DNA from: an uncultured beta proteobacterium
GTDB lineage: Bacteria > Pseudomonadota > Gammaproteobacteria > Burkholderiales > Burkholderiaceae_C
Direction of reading: 5' to 3'
Assembly: GCA_903859265.1 (NCBI GenBank)
Contig: CAIOLZ010000029.1
Location: 1-15,333 of the forward strand
DNA length: 15,333 nt
The notes beneath the pieces were generated by a model. That model ran no database searches. It was not told where the DNA came from and worked only from the letters and a program-made list of their open reading frames with translations. Positions 1-6,604 of this stretch are shown here, piece by piece. The translations under genes were made by a program, and so were the position numbers. Numbering within the stretch: position 1 is the first letter of the stretch; every line of letters begins with the position of its first letter.

Positions 1-44
1 ACATCCGGATACAGTTCCGACAAGCTATAAAAGAGGTTTTGAAC

Positions 45-1271
45 ATGCAGGTCATCCAGAAGCTGGTTCGCGCGGGAATGGTTATCGCGATGGGCACCTT
101 TGCGTTGGCATGCAACGCGGAGCAGGACGGCTCTGCAAGGGCATTGGAAGGAATTGTTTACAGTTGTCCGGGTGCAGATTTGGCGGCCCTGTCAGCCTCC
201 CTGCACCAATATTTCAAGAGCTTGGGTGTTTCCCCGGACGACTATTCGGAGCATCTCGACGCGGCAAACGCGACCTTGCAGTTTTTGCGCACGGATCCGG
301 ATCGTGGGACGGACACGCTGGGTCTAAGCTTTGAGCGCGGTATTGAACTGCGGGAAGAACTGGTTGAATTGCCCGCTGCAGTGAAAAAACCGCGCACCGT
401 GGTCACCGTGTCCAAAAAGGAAATTTTGCTGGCGCTGCTTCAGCCCGGGCGAACCACCGGGTTCAGCGGTGCTGCATGTAAGCAGCAAGCCCTTCAGGAC
501 CACATCGGCGTGCGACAAAACATTGCGGCATGGTCCGAATCCATCGAACTTCACTGGCCGAACGGGCGCTCGGCACACTGGAACCGCAAATACTGGGACC
601 ACGGCAACCTCAAGCCCCACGCCGACTTGCAGGCGGCAGTCAATGACGTGTTCCTGAACCCCCAAAAGTATTCGATTGGTTGTTACACCGCGACCAAGCT
701 GATCATGGTGCAGGGCGTTCTGGACTACTACCGGCGCATCAAGAAAGACCCGGTTACTGCCCAGTTGGTGCAAGCGCGCCTGATGCTTGATGGCGACCCG
801 CTGACGTATATCGAGCCGGGCGCTGCATGGTATTTCGAGAAAGAATCAACCGGGCAGGACCTGGCCCGGGCCGGAAAATTGATGGTCATGAATACCCGAG
901 TCGCAGCGGACAATTTTGTGCCGGGTGACTGGGTGTATTTTCTCAACACCGACATGCGTACTTACGCAAAAACCGGCTATGAAGGCTCCAACGCAATCTA
1001 TCTCGGGCGTGGCAAGTTTGATGATTACTACAACGACAATAACCACAATTACACCTACCGTGAAAAACTGCAGGAGGTCTATGAGTGGCGTCATGACGTG
1101 TTCAGCCGGGAGCGTGACGTGGCAAAAATTCATCCGCTGACGGCTGCCGAAATTGAGTCCCTTGGGCGCGCGCCGGAACACGGGGGGCTGGAACTGGAAT
1201 ACCGCATGAGCCCCTATTTTTTTGGTTTTGCCGATTTGCCCGCGGTCGTGGTGCCAACGACCGCGCAATGA
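45..1271 (+). CDS. Predicted lipoprotein, Tgl-type protein-glutamine gamma-glutamyltransferase
   Basis: The 408-residue product starts with a basic n-region, a hydrophobic stretch and a lipobox-like A-L-A-C ending at Cys23, so export and lipidation are predicted. The body resembles the Bacillus Tgl transglutaminase family, which forms glutamyl-lysine cross-links between proteins: a G-C-Y-T-A-T block holds the candidate nucleophile Cys213, followed by PGDWVYFLN and YEGSNAIYLG, where Glu313 matches the conserved Glu near the active site. Bacillus Tgl is about 245 residues and cytoplasmic or spore-associated; this protein carries a long extra N-terminal region. The residue before the cysteine is Gly rather than the Glu I recall in B. 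subtilis. ATG 45 is preferred to an in-frame TTG at 39 because GAGG at 33-36 lies 8 nt upstream of ATG. The stop overlaps the next start (ATGA). The family call rests on remembered motifs and is moderately sure; substrate unknown. Confidence 0.62.
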   Translation: MQVIQKLVRAGMVIAMGTFALACNAEQDGSARALEGIVYSCPGADLAALSASLHQYFKSLGVSPDDYSEHLDAANATLQFLRTDPDRGTDTLGLSFERGIELREELVELPAAVKKPRTVVTVSKKEILLALLQPGRTTGFSGAACKQQALQDHIGVRQNIAAWSESIELHWPNGRSAHWNRKYWDHGNLKPHADLQAAVNDVFLNPQKYSIGCYTATKLIMVQGVLDYYRRIKKDPVTAQLVQARLMLDGDPLTYIEPGAAWYFEKESTGQDLARAGKLMVMNTRVAADNFVPGDWVYFLNTDMRTYAKTGYEGSNAIYLGRGKFDDYYNDNNHNYTYREKLQEVYEWRHDVFSRERDVAKIHPLTAAEIESLGRAPEHGGLELEYRMSPYFFGFADLPAVVVPTTAQ

Positions 1272-2494
1272 CGGAATCCGCCAAGCTTCGATGGGCGCTG
1301 GCGGCCGCCGTCTGGGGGCCGGGTTTGCTGGTCATGCTCGCTGACACCGACGCCGGCAATGTGGTTGCCGCAGCGCAGGGCGGGGCGCAATGGGGTTATC
1401 GATTTTTGCCGCTGCTTCTTTTGCTCATCCCATTGCTTTATATGGTGCAGGAATTGGCAGTGCGCCTCGGCATTTTTACGGGCCGTGGGCATGGCGAGTT
1501 GATTCGTGAGAGATTCAGCAAGGGGTGGTCTTATCTGGCGCTGGCGGGACTTTTTGTCGGTGTGCTGGGCTCGCTGGTGACGGAATTCACCGGGGTCGCA
1601 GGCGTTGGTGAACTGTTTGGCCTGTCCCGCAGTCTCACATTGCCGGCGAGCGCAGCGATATTGCTGGCGGTTGTTTTCACCGGCTCTTACCGTCGGGTGG
1701 AGCGCATGGCATTGGTGATCGGCTTGTTCGAGCTGGCATTTTTTTATGTGGCCTGGGTGGCGCATCCGGATCCGCGCATTGCCGCCCGTCATGCGCTGGA
1801 TATTCCGTTGGGCAATCACGCGTTCATGTTTTTGGCGGCCGCCCTGATCGGCGCCGTATTCAATCCTTGGATGGTTTTCTACCAGCAGTCCGCCGTGGCC
1901 GACAAAAAATTACAGGCCAAACACCTGGTTACGGCACGTTGGGACACTGCCTTTGGCGCAATCCTGACGCAGCTTTTAACCGCCGCGGTGCTGGTAGCGG
2001 CTGCTGCCACCCTGGGGGCTCACGGGGGCGGCATCAGCCTAAATTCCATTGGTGATATCAGTCAGGCATTGACCCCGGCGCTCGGGCAGTTTGCCGGCAA
2101 AATAGTTTTTGGTGTGGGGGTTTTGGGTGCATCGATGGTGGCTGCCATCGTTTGCTCCCTCGCCCTGGCATGGGGTGTCGGAGAGGTAGTGGGCTACCGG
2201 CGCTCACTGGAAGACCGGCCCCTGCAGGCACCCTGGTTTTATGCCGTCTATCTGCTGTCTGTGCTCGGTAGTGCAATGCTGGTTCTGTTGGTGCCGGATC
2301 TGGTGTGGCTCAACATTGGCGCGCAGGTCGTCAATGCCTTCATGCTGCCGCTGGTTCTCGGATTTCTGATTGCATTGGCATCGACGCTACCCCTGGCCCA
2401 AAGGTTACAAGGGCCCTATTTGTGGGTCCTTGTGGGCCTGTCTGGTGTCACTTGCCTGGTGGCGATCGTCGGTGGGATTTCCGGGTTCGTATAA
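1268..2494 (+). CDS. NRAMP (SLC11)-family metal ion transporter, divergent TM6 motif
   Basis: This 408-residue polytopic inner-membrane protein has about 11 hydrophobic segments. TM1 carries D26-T-D-A-G-N31, corresponding to the DPGN metal-binding motif of NRAMP transporters. In TM6 the usual Met-Pro-His is replaced by N199-P200-W201, followed by a conserved YQQSAV stretch. The TM6 Met is the soft ligand that favours Mn2+/Fe2+ in classical MntH; its absence is a feature of NRAMP-related Mg2+ transporters and other divergent clades, so the substrate should not be assumed to be manganese. Its ATG overlaps the stop of the preceding transglutaminase-like gene (ATGA) and I see no Shine-Dalgarno of its own, which points to translational coupling. 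The DUF218 gene follows after 14 nt. Family membership is secure; the transported ion is inferred and open. Confidence 0.85.
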   Translation: MTESAKLRWALAAAVWGPGLLVMLADTDAGNVVAAAQGGAQWGYRFLPLLLLLIPLLYMVQELAVRLGIFTGRGHGELIRERFSKGWSYLALAGLFVGVLGSLVTEFTGVAGVGELFGLSRSLTLPASAAILLAVVFTGSYRRVERMALVIGLFELAFFYVAWVAHPDPRIAARHALDIPLGNHAFMFLAAALIGAVFNPWMVFYQQSAVADKKLQAKHLVTARWDTAFGAILTQLLTAAVLVAAAATLGAHGGGISLNSIGDISQALTPALGQFAGKIVFGVGVLGASMVAAIVCSLALAWGVGEVVGYRRSLEDRPLQAPWFYAVYLLSVLGSAMLVLLVPDLVWLNIGAQVVNAFMLPLVLGFLIALASTLPLAQRLQGPYLWVLVGLSGVTCLVAIVGGISGFV

Positions 2495-2508
2495 GCCCCA
2501 GCAGCATT

Positions 2509-3117
2509 ATGAAGTTCATCCAGGTTATTCGCTTTCTGGCCGCGGGTTTGGCGGTTTGCCTGATTGCCGCGTCGTTGTGGCTCGCTACGCTGGCGGTTGA
2601 AATCGTGCTCTACAGCAGCGAGTCGTCCACACAAACTGCCCAGGCCGCTGTTGTGCTTGGTGCCGCAGCGTGGGGCAACCGGCCCTCGCCGGTTTACAAG
2701 GAGCGGATTAACGAGGCGATTCGTTTGTACAAGCAGGGTCGCGTCGGCACGCTGATTTTCACGGGGGGTACGCCGGTGTCAGGCTACCCGTCCGAATCCG
2801 CTGTCGGGCGCGAATACGCCCGCGTGCAGGGGGTTGCGGACAGTGCCATTCTGGTCGATACCCAATCGCGCTCCACTCTTGAAAATCTGGTGCAAGCCAG
2901 AGAACTCATGAAATCTGCCGGCATTCAATCGATTTTGCTGGTCAGCGACCCGCTGCATATGAAGCGCTCCATGTACCTCGCCGGCGAGTTGGGGCTCAAT
3001 GCCCAGCCCGCGCCTACCGAATCCAGCCGGGTGCAGTCCTGGAACATTCGGGCACGGTTTCTCTGGCGGGAGACCTGGTCCTTGGCCGCGCAGCAGTTGA
3101 TGCTGAACCTGGAGTAG
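2509..3117 (+). CDS. Membrane-anchored DUF218 (YdcF/SanA-like) protein
   Basis: The 202-residue product has one N-terminal transmembrane helix (about residues 8-34) followed by a DUF218 domain. Recognisable family features are VVLG at 48-51, a PVYKERINEA-x-x-L-Y segment, TGG at 85-87, S122-T-x-E-N126 and SDPLHMKR with His150. DUF218 proteins such as SanA, YdcF and ElyC act at or near the cell envelope; SanA affects vancomycin resistance and ElyC affects undecaprenyl-phosphate-dependent envelope assembly, but no reaction is established for this branch. The open frame extends upstream into the NRAMP gene, but ATG 2509 is chosen because it directly precedes the positively charged, hydrophobic N-terminus. 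No clear ribosome-binding site is seen, so it probably depends on coupling to the upstream genes. Precise role unknown. Confidence 0.85.
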   Translation: MKFIQVIRFLAAGLAVCLIAASLWLATLAVEIVLYSSESSTQTAQAAVVLGAAAWGNRPSPVYKERINEAIRLYKQGRVGTLIFTGGTPVSGYPSESAVGREYARVQGVADSAILVDTQSRSTLENLVQARELMKSAGIQSILLVSDPLHMKRSMYLAGELGLNAQPAPTESSRVQSWNIRARFLWRETWSLAAQQLMLNLE

Positions 3118-3330
3118 CCCGATCCGGCGCGATGCATTCCATGATCTCTGCCTTCAGCGTCGAATTTTTTGTGGGTCTGTGTTACCGGATTTCAGCCTAT
3201 GTCGTGATGAATCTGGGGGAAGACGCTGCCCTGGTGGCATTCATGTTTTGCTGATCCGGGTCAGAGCAAGTTTTTTCGTGCTTGGTTATACTGATTTCTT
3301 CTAAGTTCACTAACCCCAGAGGATATTTTT
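3118..3330 (+). promoter_or_regulatory. Spacer with putative promoter for the HiPIP gene
   Basis: This 213-nt spacer separates the DUF218 gene from the HiPIP gene. TATACT at 3287-3292 is a fair -10 hexamer, but no -35 hexamer is seen at the right distance. A near-palindrome, TGATCCGGGTCA at 3252-3263, extends to an FNR/Anr-like dyad CTGAT-N4-GTCAG (7 of 10 matches to TTGAT-N4-ATCAA). Its centre would lie at about -41.5 if transcription starts near 3299, the position of a class II activator site. A strong Shine-Dalgarno AGAGGA lies at 3318-3323, 7 nt before the ATG. The upstream half also holds a 40-codon open frame (3132-3254) that I do not call a gene. All promoter calls here are by eye. Confidence 0.35.
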
Positions 3331-3639
3331 ATGTCAAATCGTCGTGAATTCATCGTTCAGTTGGGCCTTGGCAGCAGCGTCCTGGCCGCCGGTTCCGTAA
3401 TGGCTCAGGGAGCTATGGTTGCCGAGTCAGATCCTCAGGCTACCGCTTTGGGTTACAAGTCCGATGCGACCAAGGCGGACAAAACCAAGTTCCCCAAATA
3501 CGCCGCTGGTCAGCACTGCGGTGCCTGCGCTTTGTTTCAGGGCAAGGCCGGTGACAAGGCAGGTGGTTGTCCCCTGTTTGCGGGCAAGCAGGTTTCCGCC
3601 AACGGCTGGTGCAGCGCGTTCGCGCAAAAGGCGGGCTGA
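3331..3639 (+). CDS. High-potential iron-sulfur protein (HiPIP), Tat-exported
   Basis: The 102-residue product begins with a twin-arginine signal (N-R-R-E-F-I at 3-8) and a hydrophobic stretch ending near V-M-A|Q (about residue 25), so it should be folded with its cluster and exported to the periplasm by Tat. The mature part has the HiPIP pattern of four cluster cysteines: Cys63-x2-Cys66, Cys80 and Cys94 in GWCSAF, plus the conserved Tyr42 in LGYKSD that packs on the cluster. HiPIPs carry one [4Fe-4S]3+/2+ cluster and shuttle electrons from the cytochrome bc1 complex to a terminal oxidase or, in phototrophs, to the reaction centre. Length is normal. AGAGGA at 3318-3323 sets the ATG. It heads a short unit with the small gene that starts 22 nt downstream. 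Confidence 0.95.
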   Translation: MSNRREFIVQLGLGSSVLAAGSVMAQGAMVAESDPQATALGYKSDATKADKTKFPKYAAGQHCGACALFQGKAGDKAGGCPLFAGKQVSANGWCSAFAQKAG

Positions 3640-3661
3640 TCCTGCGTAAAAGAGACTGCGC

Positions 3662-3994
3662 TTGTCGGACGAATCGCAGATCGACATTGCGCAGTCGTTT
3701 CTGACTTTGTATTGGAAGCCCGGGGCCAGCAAGCCTCAGGCTTCGAGAGCGCACATAGCGCAACGCTATGAGTTGTGTGAGGACATGGCCAACATGCTCG
3801 CACAAACAGCGCAAAATATGCTGCACGGTCAGTCGCTTACCGAGCAGTTGGTGCTTGAGAGCTTGCTCAGTGTCCTGTCACAACCAGAATCGGTGCTGTC
3901 GGCCCAGGAAGCGCGATGGGTCATTCGGCGTTTGGCAGAGTTGTCGGACTGGCAATGGGTTGAGAGCCCGGACTGTCCACCAAAGATTCTTTAA
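3662..3994 (+). CDS. Conserved small protein of unknown function
   Basis: The 110-residue product starts with TTG at 3662, preceded by an AAAGAGA ribosome-binding site about 7 nt upstream; the first in-frame ATG lies some 40 codons in and would remove the conserved-looking front. It has no signal peptide or membrane segment and is mostly helical in character, with an R-A-H-I-A-Q-R-Y-E-L-C-E-D-M block near the middle and an A-R-W-V-I-R-R-L-A-E-L-x-x-W block near the C-terminus. I recall similar hypothetical proteins in Comamonadaceae near rsmI, but I know no established function. It lies 22 nt after the HiPIP gene and converges on rsmI with 38 nt between the stop codons. A role linked to the HiPIP is only a positional guess. 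Confidence 0.7.
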   Translation: MSDESQIDIAQSFLTLYWKPGASKPQASRAHIAQRYELCEDMANMLAQTAQNMLHGQSLTEQLVLESLLSVLSQPESVLSAQEARWVIRRLAELSDWQWVESPDCPPKIL

Positions 3995-4032
3995 CCGCCC
4001 GTGCGGCCAAGCGTTTGAAGGGTGTTGGGTCA

Positions 4033-4956
4033 TCAGTCTGCTGCATTTTTTATGGCCAGTGCCCGGTCGTACAGTGTGTTGCGCGACTGGCCGGTTATTT
4101 CAGCCGCCAGTTTCACGGCAGATTTCAGCGGCAACTCAGCCAGTAACAGCGTCAGGACCCGCAAGTCCTCGGGTTCTGAGCCGGTCACGGGCATCGGGTG
4201 CAATACCAGGGCAAATTCGCCGCGCAGGCGGTTGCCATCGGCCTCCAGCCAGGCGCGAAAATCTTGCGCGCGTACCGTTGAAATTTCTTCAAACTGTTTG
4301 GTTAATTCGCGTCCGACGGTGATGCTGCGCTGTCCCAGCACGGCCAACGCCGATCCTAAAGCTTCTATTCGGTGCGGCGCTTCCAGCAGGACCACGGCGC
4401 GTGCCTCCTCGGCAAGCAGTTCGATGCCATGCGCCCGTTCTGCGCTCTTGCTGGGCAAAAAGCCGCGAAATACAAAGCCAGAACCGGTATCGGACTCACT
4501 CGCGATACCCGCAATACTCAGCAGGGTGGTTACGCTGCTGGCGCCCGGCAGGGGAACGGCACGCAGTCCTGCCCGGGCAACCGCCGATACCAGCCGGGCT
4601 CCTGGATCGCTGATTCCGGGTGTTCCCGCGTCGCTTGCATAGGCCACACGCTGGCCGTCGCGCAGCCGCGAAATAACGGTTTGGGCCGCCTGTGTTTCGT
4701 TGTGTTGGTGCAGCGCCAGCAACTGGTGGCCCGGCTTGTCGATACCGTAGGCCCGCAACATTTGTTGCGTGTGGCGCGTGTCCTCGCAGGCAACAGTGTC
4801 TGCCAATTCGAGCACATGCAGTGCGCGCAAGGTAATGTCGGCCAGGTTGCCAATAGGCGTGGCCACCACATACAAAGCGCCCTGCGGATAATGTTGTCCC
4901 GAGGCCGCCTCACGCGCGGCAACCAGAGCAGAAGAAAAAGACGCGCTCACAAACAT
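4033..4956 (-). CDS. rsmI: 16S rRNA (cytidine-1402-2'-O)-methyltransferase RsmI
   Basis: The 307-residue product is a tetrapyrrole-methylase-fold enzyme that 2'-O-methylates C1402 of 16S rRNA in the ribosomal P site using S-adenosylmethionine. Diagnostic motifs in order are LYVVATPIGNLADITLRAL, ACEDTRHT, YASDAGTPGISDPG, PLPGASSV, FRGFLPSK and LEAPHRI, with a C-terminal SRNTLYDRAL helix region. Length is normal. Two starts compete: ATG at 4956 (three nt from GGAAGG) and GTG at 4950, which has GGAAGGA (4959-4965) about 8 nt upstream and ideal spacing. If GTG is used, the protein is two residues shorter. The gene is divergent from yraN, with the two ATGs sharing the palindrome CATG at 4954-4957. 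In E. coli lpoA sits between rsmI and yraN; it is absent here. Confidence 0.96.
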   Translation of the reverse strand: MFVSASFSSALVAAREAASGQHYPQGALYVVATPIGNLADITLRALHVLELADTVACEDTRHTQQMLRAYGIDKPGHQLLALHQHNETQAAQTVISRLRDGQRVAYASDAGTPGISDPGARLVSAVARAGLRAVPLPGASSVTTLLSIAGIASESDTGSGFVFRGFLPSKSAERAHGIELLAEEARAVVLLEAPHRIEALGSALAVLGQRSITVGRELTKQFEEISTVRAQDFRAWLEADGNRLRGEFALVLHPMPVTGSEPEDLRVLTLLLAELPLKSAVKLAAEITGQSRNTLYDRALAIKNAAD

Positions 4957-5341
4957 GATCCTTCCAACAAAACCTGCGCCTTTGCAGACCACCAAACAAC
5001 GCGGGGACGCCGCGGAGGACGAGGCCCTGCGCTATCTAGAGCGCGCCGGCTTGCGGCTGATAACCCGTAATTATCGGACGCCTGGCCGCGGTGGCGGTGA
5101 AATCGATCTGATCATGCGCGCCACCGATGGCACCTACGTTTTTGTGGAAGTGCGCAGCCGGGCTGATGCGCGTCATGGTGGTGCGGCGGCAAGTGTTGGC
5201 ATTGCCAAGCGCCGGCGTATCGTGTTTGCCGCCCGGCATTACCTGATGCGGCTACGCACTGCGCCACCTTGCCGGTTCGACGTGCTGGCAGTGCAGCCAG
5301 ACGGTATTGAGTGGTTGCAGGCGGCGTTTGACGCCTTTTGA
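4955..5341 (+). CDS. yraN: YraN family (UPF0102) nuclease-fold protein
   Basis: The 128-residue product matches the YraN/UPF0102 family: QRGDAAEDEALRYLERAGL, then GEIDLIMR and FVEVRSR, which together give the E-x-D...E-V-R pattern of a restriction-endonuclease-like active site, followed by AAASVGIAKRRRIVFAARHYL and CRFDVLAVQPDGIEWLQAAFDAF. The fold predicts nucleic acid binding or cleavage, but the cellular role is not established. ATG 4955 has no convincing ribosome-binding site and overlaps the divergent rsmI start, so expression from this start deserves caution. It is the first gene of a plus-strand unit continuing with gmhA (26-nt gap) and the BON lipoprotein gene. Confidence 0.93.
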   Translation: MILPTKPAPLQTTKQRGDAAEDEALRYLERAGLRLITRNYRTPGRGGGEIDLIMRATDGTYVFVEVRSRADARHGGAAASVGIAKRRRIVFAARHYLMRLRTAPPCRFDVLAVQPDGIEWLQAAFDAF

Positions 5342-5367
5342 AAGTGGGGGCCCAGGACGGCGCGGTT

Positions 5368-5979
5368 ATGATGCGCCCCATGCTGGAACAACGAATTCAC
5401 CAACACTTTATCGACAGCGCGGACCTGAAATACCAGGCCGCCGAAGTCCTGAGCAAACCCATTGCCGCCGCCGTGCGCGCCATCATCGCCTGCGTTACAG
5501 GAGGCGGAAAAGTGCTCGCCTGCGGCAATGGTGGCTCCGCGGCAGATGCGCAACATTTTTCAGCAGAATTTGTCGGGCGTTTTGAGCGTGACCGCCCCGA
5601 GCTGGCGGCCATCGCGCTGACTACCGACACCTCGATCATTACGGCGATTGCCAATGATTACGATTTCAACGTCATTTTCTCCCGCCAGGTGCGGGCACTC
5701 GGGCAACCGGGGGATGTCTTGCTGGCCATATCTACCAGCGGCAATTCGGGCAACGTGCTGGCGGCTATTGAAGCGGCGCACGAGCGCGACATGGTAGTTG
5801 TCGGTTTGACCGGGCGCGGGGGCGGCAAGATGAACCACGCGTTGCGCGATACCGACGTGCATATTTGTGTACCGCACGAACGCACCGCGCGCGTACAGGA
5901 AGTCCATATTTTGGCGCTGCATTGCATTTGTGATGCGGTCGATGCCCAGTTGCTGGGCGAGCAAGGAGCTAACCCATGA
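5368..5979 (+). CDS. gmhA: SIS-domain phosphoheptose isomerase (GmhA; DiaA-like locus)
   Basis: The 203-residue SIS-fold protein has the family motifs LACGNGGSAADAQHF, LAISTSGNSGNV and VVGLTGRGGG. GmhA converts sedoheptulose 7-phosphate to glycero-manno-heptose 7-phosphate for LPS core synthesis in the cytoplasm. The residues matching the GmhA active/metal site are all present with the right spacing: His63 and Glu67 (A-Q-H-F-S-A-E), Gln177 and His185 (V-Q-E-V-H...H). E. coli DiaA, the DnaA-binding paralogue found at this same locus, lacks the Glu. This argues for an isomerase, as in the Pseudomonas gene at the equivalent place, though a DnaA-related role cannot be excluded. ATG 5368 is chosen with AGGA at 5354-5357 upstream; ATGs at 5371 and 5380 are alternatives, the last fitting the DiaA N-terminus best. 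The stop overlaps the next gene by ATGA. Confidence 0.9.
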   Translation: MMRPMLEQRIHQHFIDSADLKYQAAEVLSKPIAAAVRAIIACVTGGGKVLACGNGGSAADAQHFSAEFVGRFERDRPELAAIALTTDTSIITAIANDYDFNVIFSRQVRALGQPGDVLLAISTSGNSGNVLAAIEAAHERDMVVVGLTGRGGGKMNHALRDTDVHICVPHERTARVQEVHILALHCICDAVDAQLLGEQGANP

Positions 5980-6602
5980 AGATTCGTTCGCGTTTACTGG
6001 TCCAGACAGCGCTAGTAGCGTGTGTACTGTCAACCTTGTCGGGGTGCGTCGGGCTGTTGATGGGGGGCGCGATGGCCACCGGCGCCATGGTCGCCACCGA
6101 TAGGCGCACATCAGGCACGGTAGTCGAGGACAACGGAATCGACCTCAAAGCCGGCAGTCGCATCAGCGAAAATCTGGGTGATCGGGTGCACATCAACGTG
6201 ACCACCTACAACCGCAAGGTTTTGCTGACCGGCGAAGTTCCGACCGCACAGGACAAGCAACTCGCTGAAAAAATCGTGTCCAACGTAGAAAACGTCAGCA
6301 GCGTGCTCAACGAACTGGCGATCAGCGGCATATCTACGCTGTCACAACGCTCGACGGATGCGCTGGTGACCAGCCGGGTGAAGGCCGCTCTGGTGGACGC
6401 CAAGGACCTTAGTGCCAATGCTTTCAAGATTACTACCGAGCACGGAACGGTTTACCTGATGGGACGGGTAACCCAACGCGAGGCAAACCGGGCTACCGAG
6501 GTTATTACTGCTACATCGGGCGTGCAGAAGCTGGTTCGTATTCTGGAAATTATTTCAGAGGACGAACTGGCCAGAATGACGCCGCAAAAACCTGCGCAAT
6601 AG
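5976..6602 (+). CDS. dolP: BON-domain outer-membrane lipoprotein (DolP/YraP-like)
   Basis: The 208-residue product has a signal peptide ending in a textbook lipobox L21-S-G-C24, with Val at +2, which favours sorting to the outer membrane. A glycine-rich stretch (29-40) and the signature V-A-T-D-R-R-T-S-G-T lead into two BON domains, roughly residues 48-116 and 125-193, each with the conserved G near a short beta hairpin (TGEVP, MGRVT). DolP in E. coli binds anionic phospholipid, supports outer-membrane integrity and helps the BAM complex and septal amidase activation. The start overlaps the gmhA stop (ATGA, 5976-5979), so the two are probably translationally coupled. The gene order matches E. 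coli yraN-diaA-dolP. It converges on the dehydrogenase gene with only 2 nt between stops. Confidence 0.92.
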   Translation: MKIRSRLLVQTALVACVLSTLSGCVGLLMGGAMATGAMVATDRRTSGTVVEDNGIDLKAGSRISENLGDRVHINVTTYNRKVLLTGEVPTAQDKQLAEKIVSNVENVSSVLNELAISGISTLSQRSTDALVTSRVKAALVDAKDLSANAFKITTEHGTVYLMGRVTQREANRATEVITATSGVQKLVRILEIISEDELARMTPQKPAQ

Positions 6603-6604
6603 CT

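Noticed and set aside
26..31. TATAAA as a -10 element for the first gene
   Set aside because: A start of transcription near 38 would leave the GAGG ribosome-binding site at 33-36 outside the mRNA, and no -35 hexamer fits.
324..773. Minus-strand open frame opposite the transglutaminase-like gene
   Set aside because: The plus-strand gene has a signal peptide, ribosome-binding site and coupled neighbour; the antisense frame has none of these.
2305..2508. Upstream extension of the DUF218 frame into the NRAMP gene
   Set aside because: The extension reads the NRAMP codons out of frame and precedes a normal N-terminal anchor beginning at ATG 2509.
3995..4006. CCGC-N4-GCGG hairpin between the convergent small gene and rsmI as a terminator
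   Set aside because: The stem is only 4 bp and no proper U run follows on either strand.
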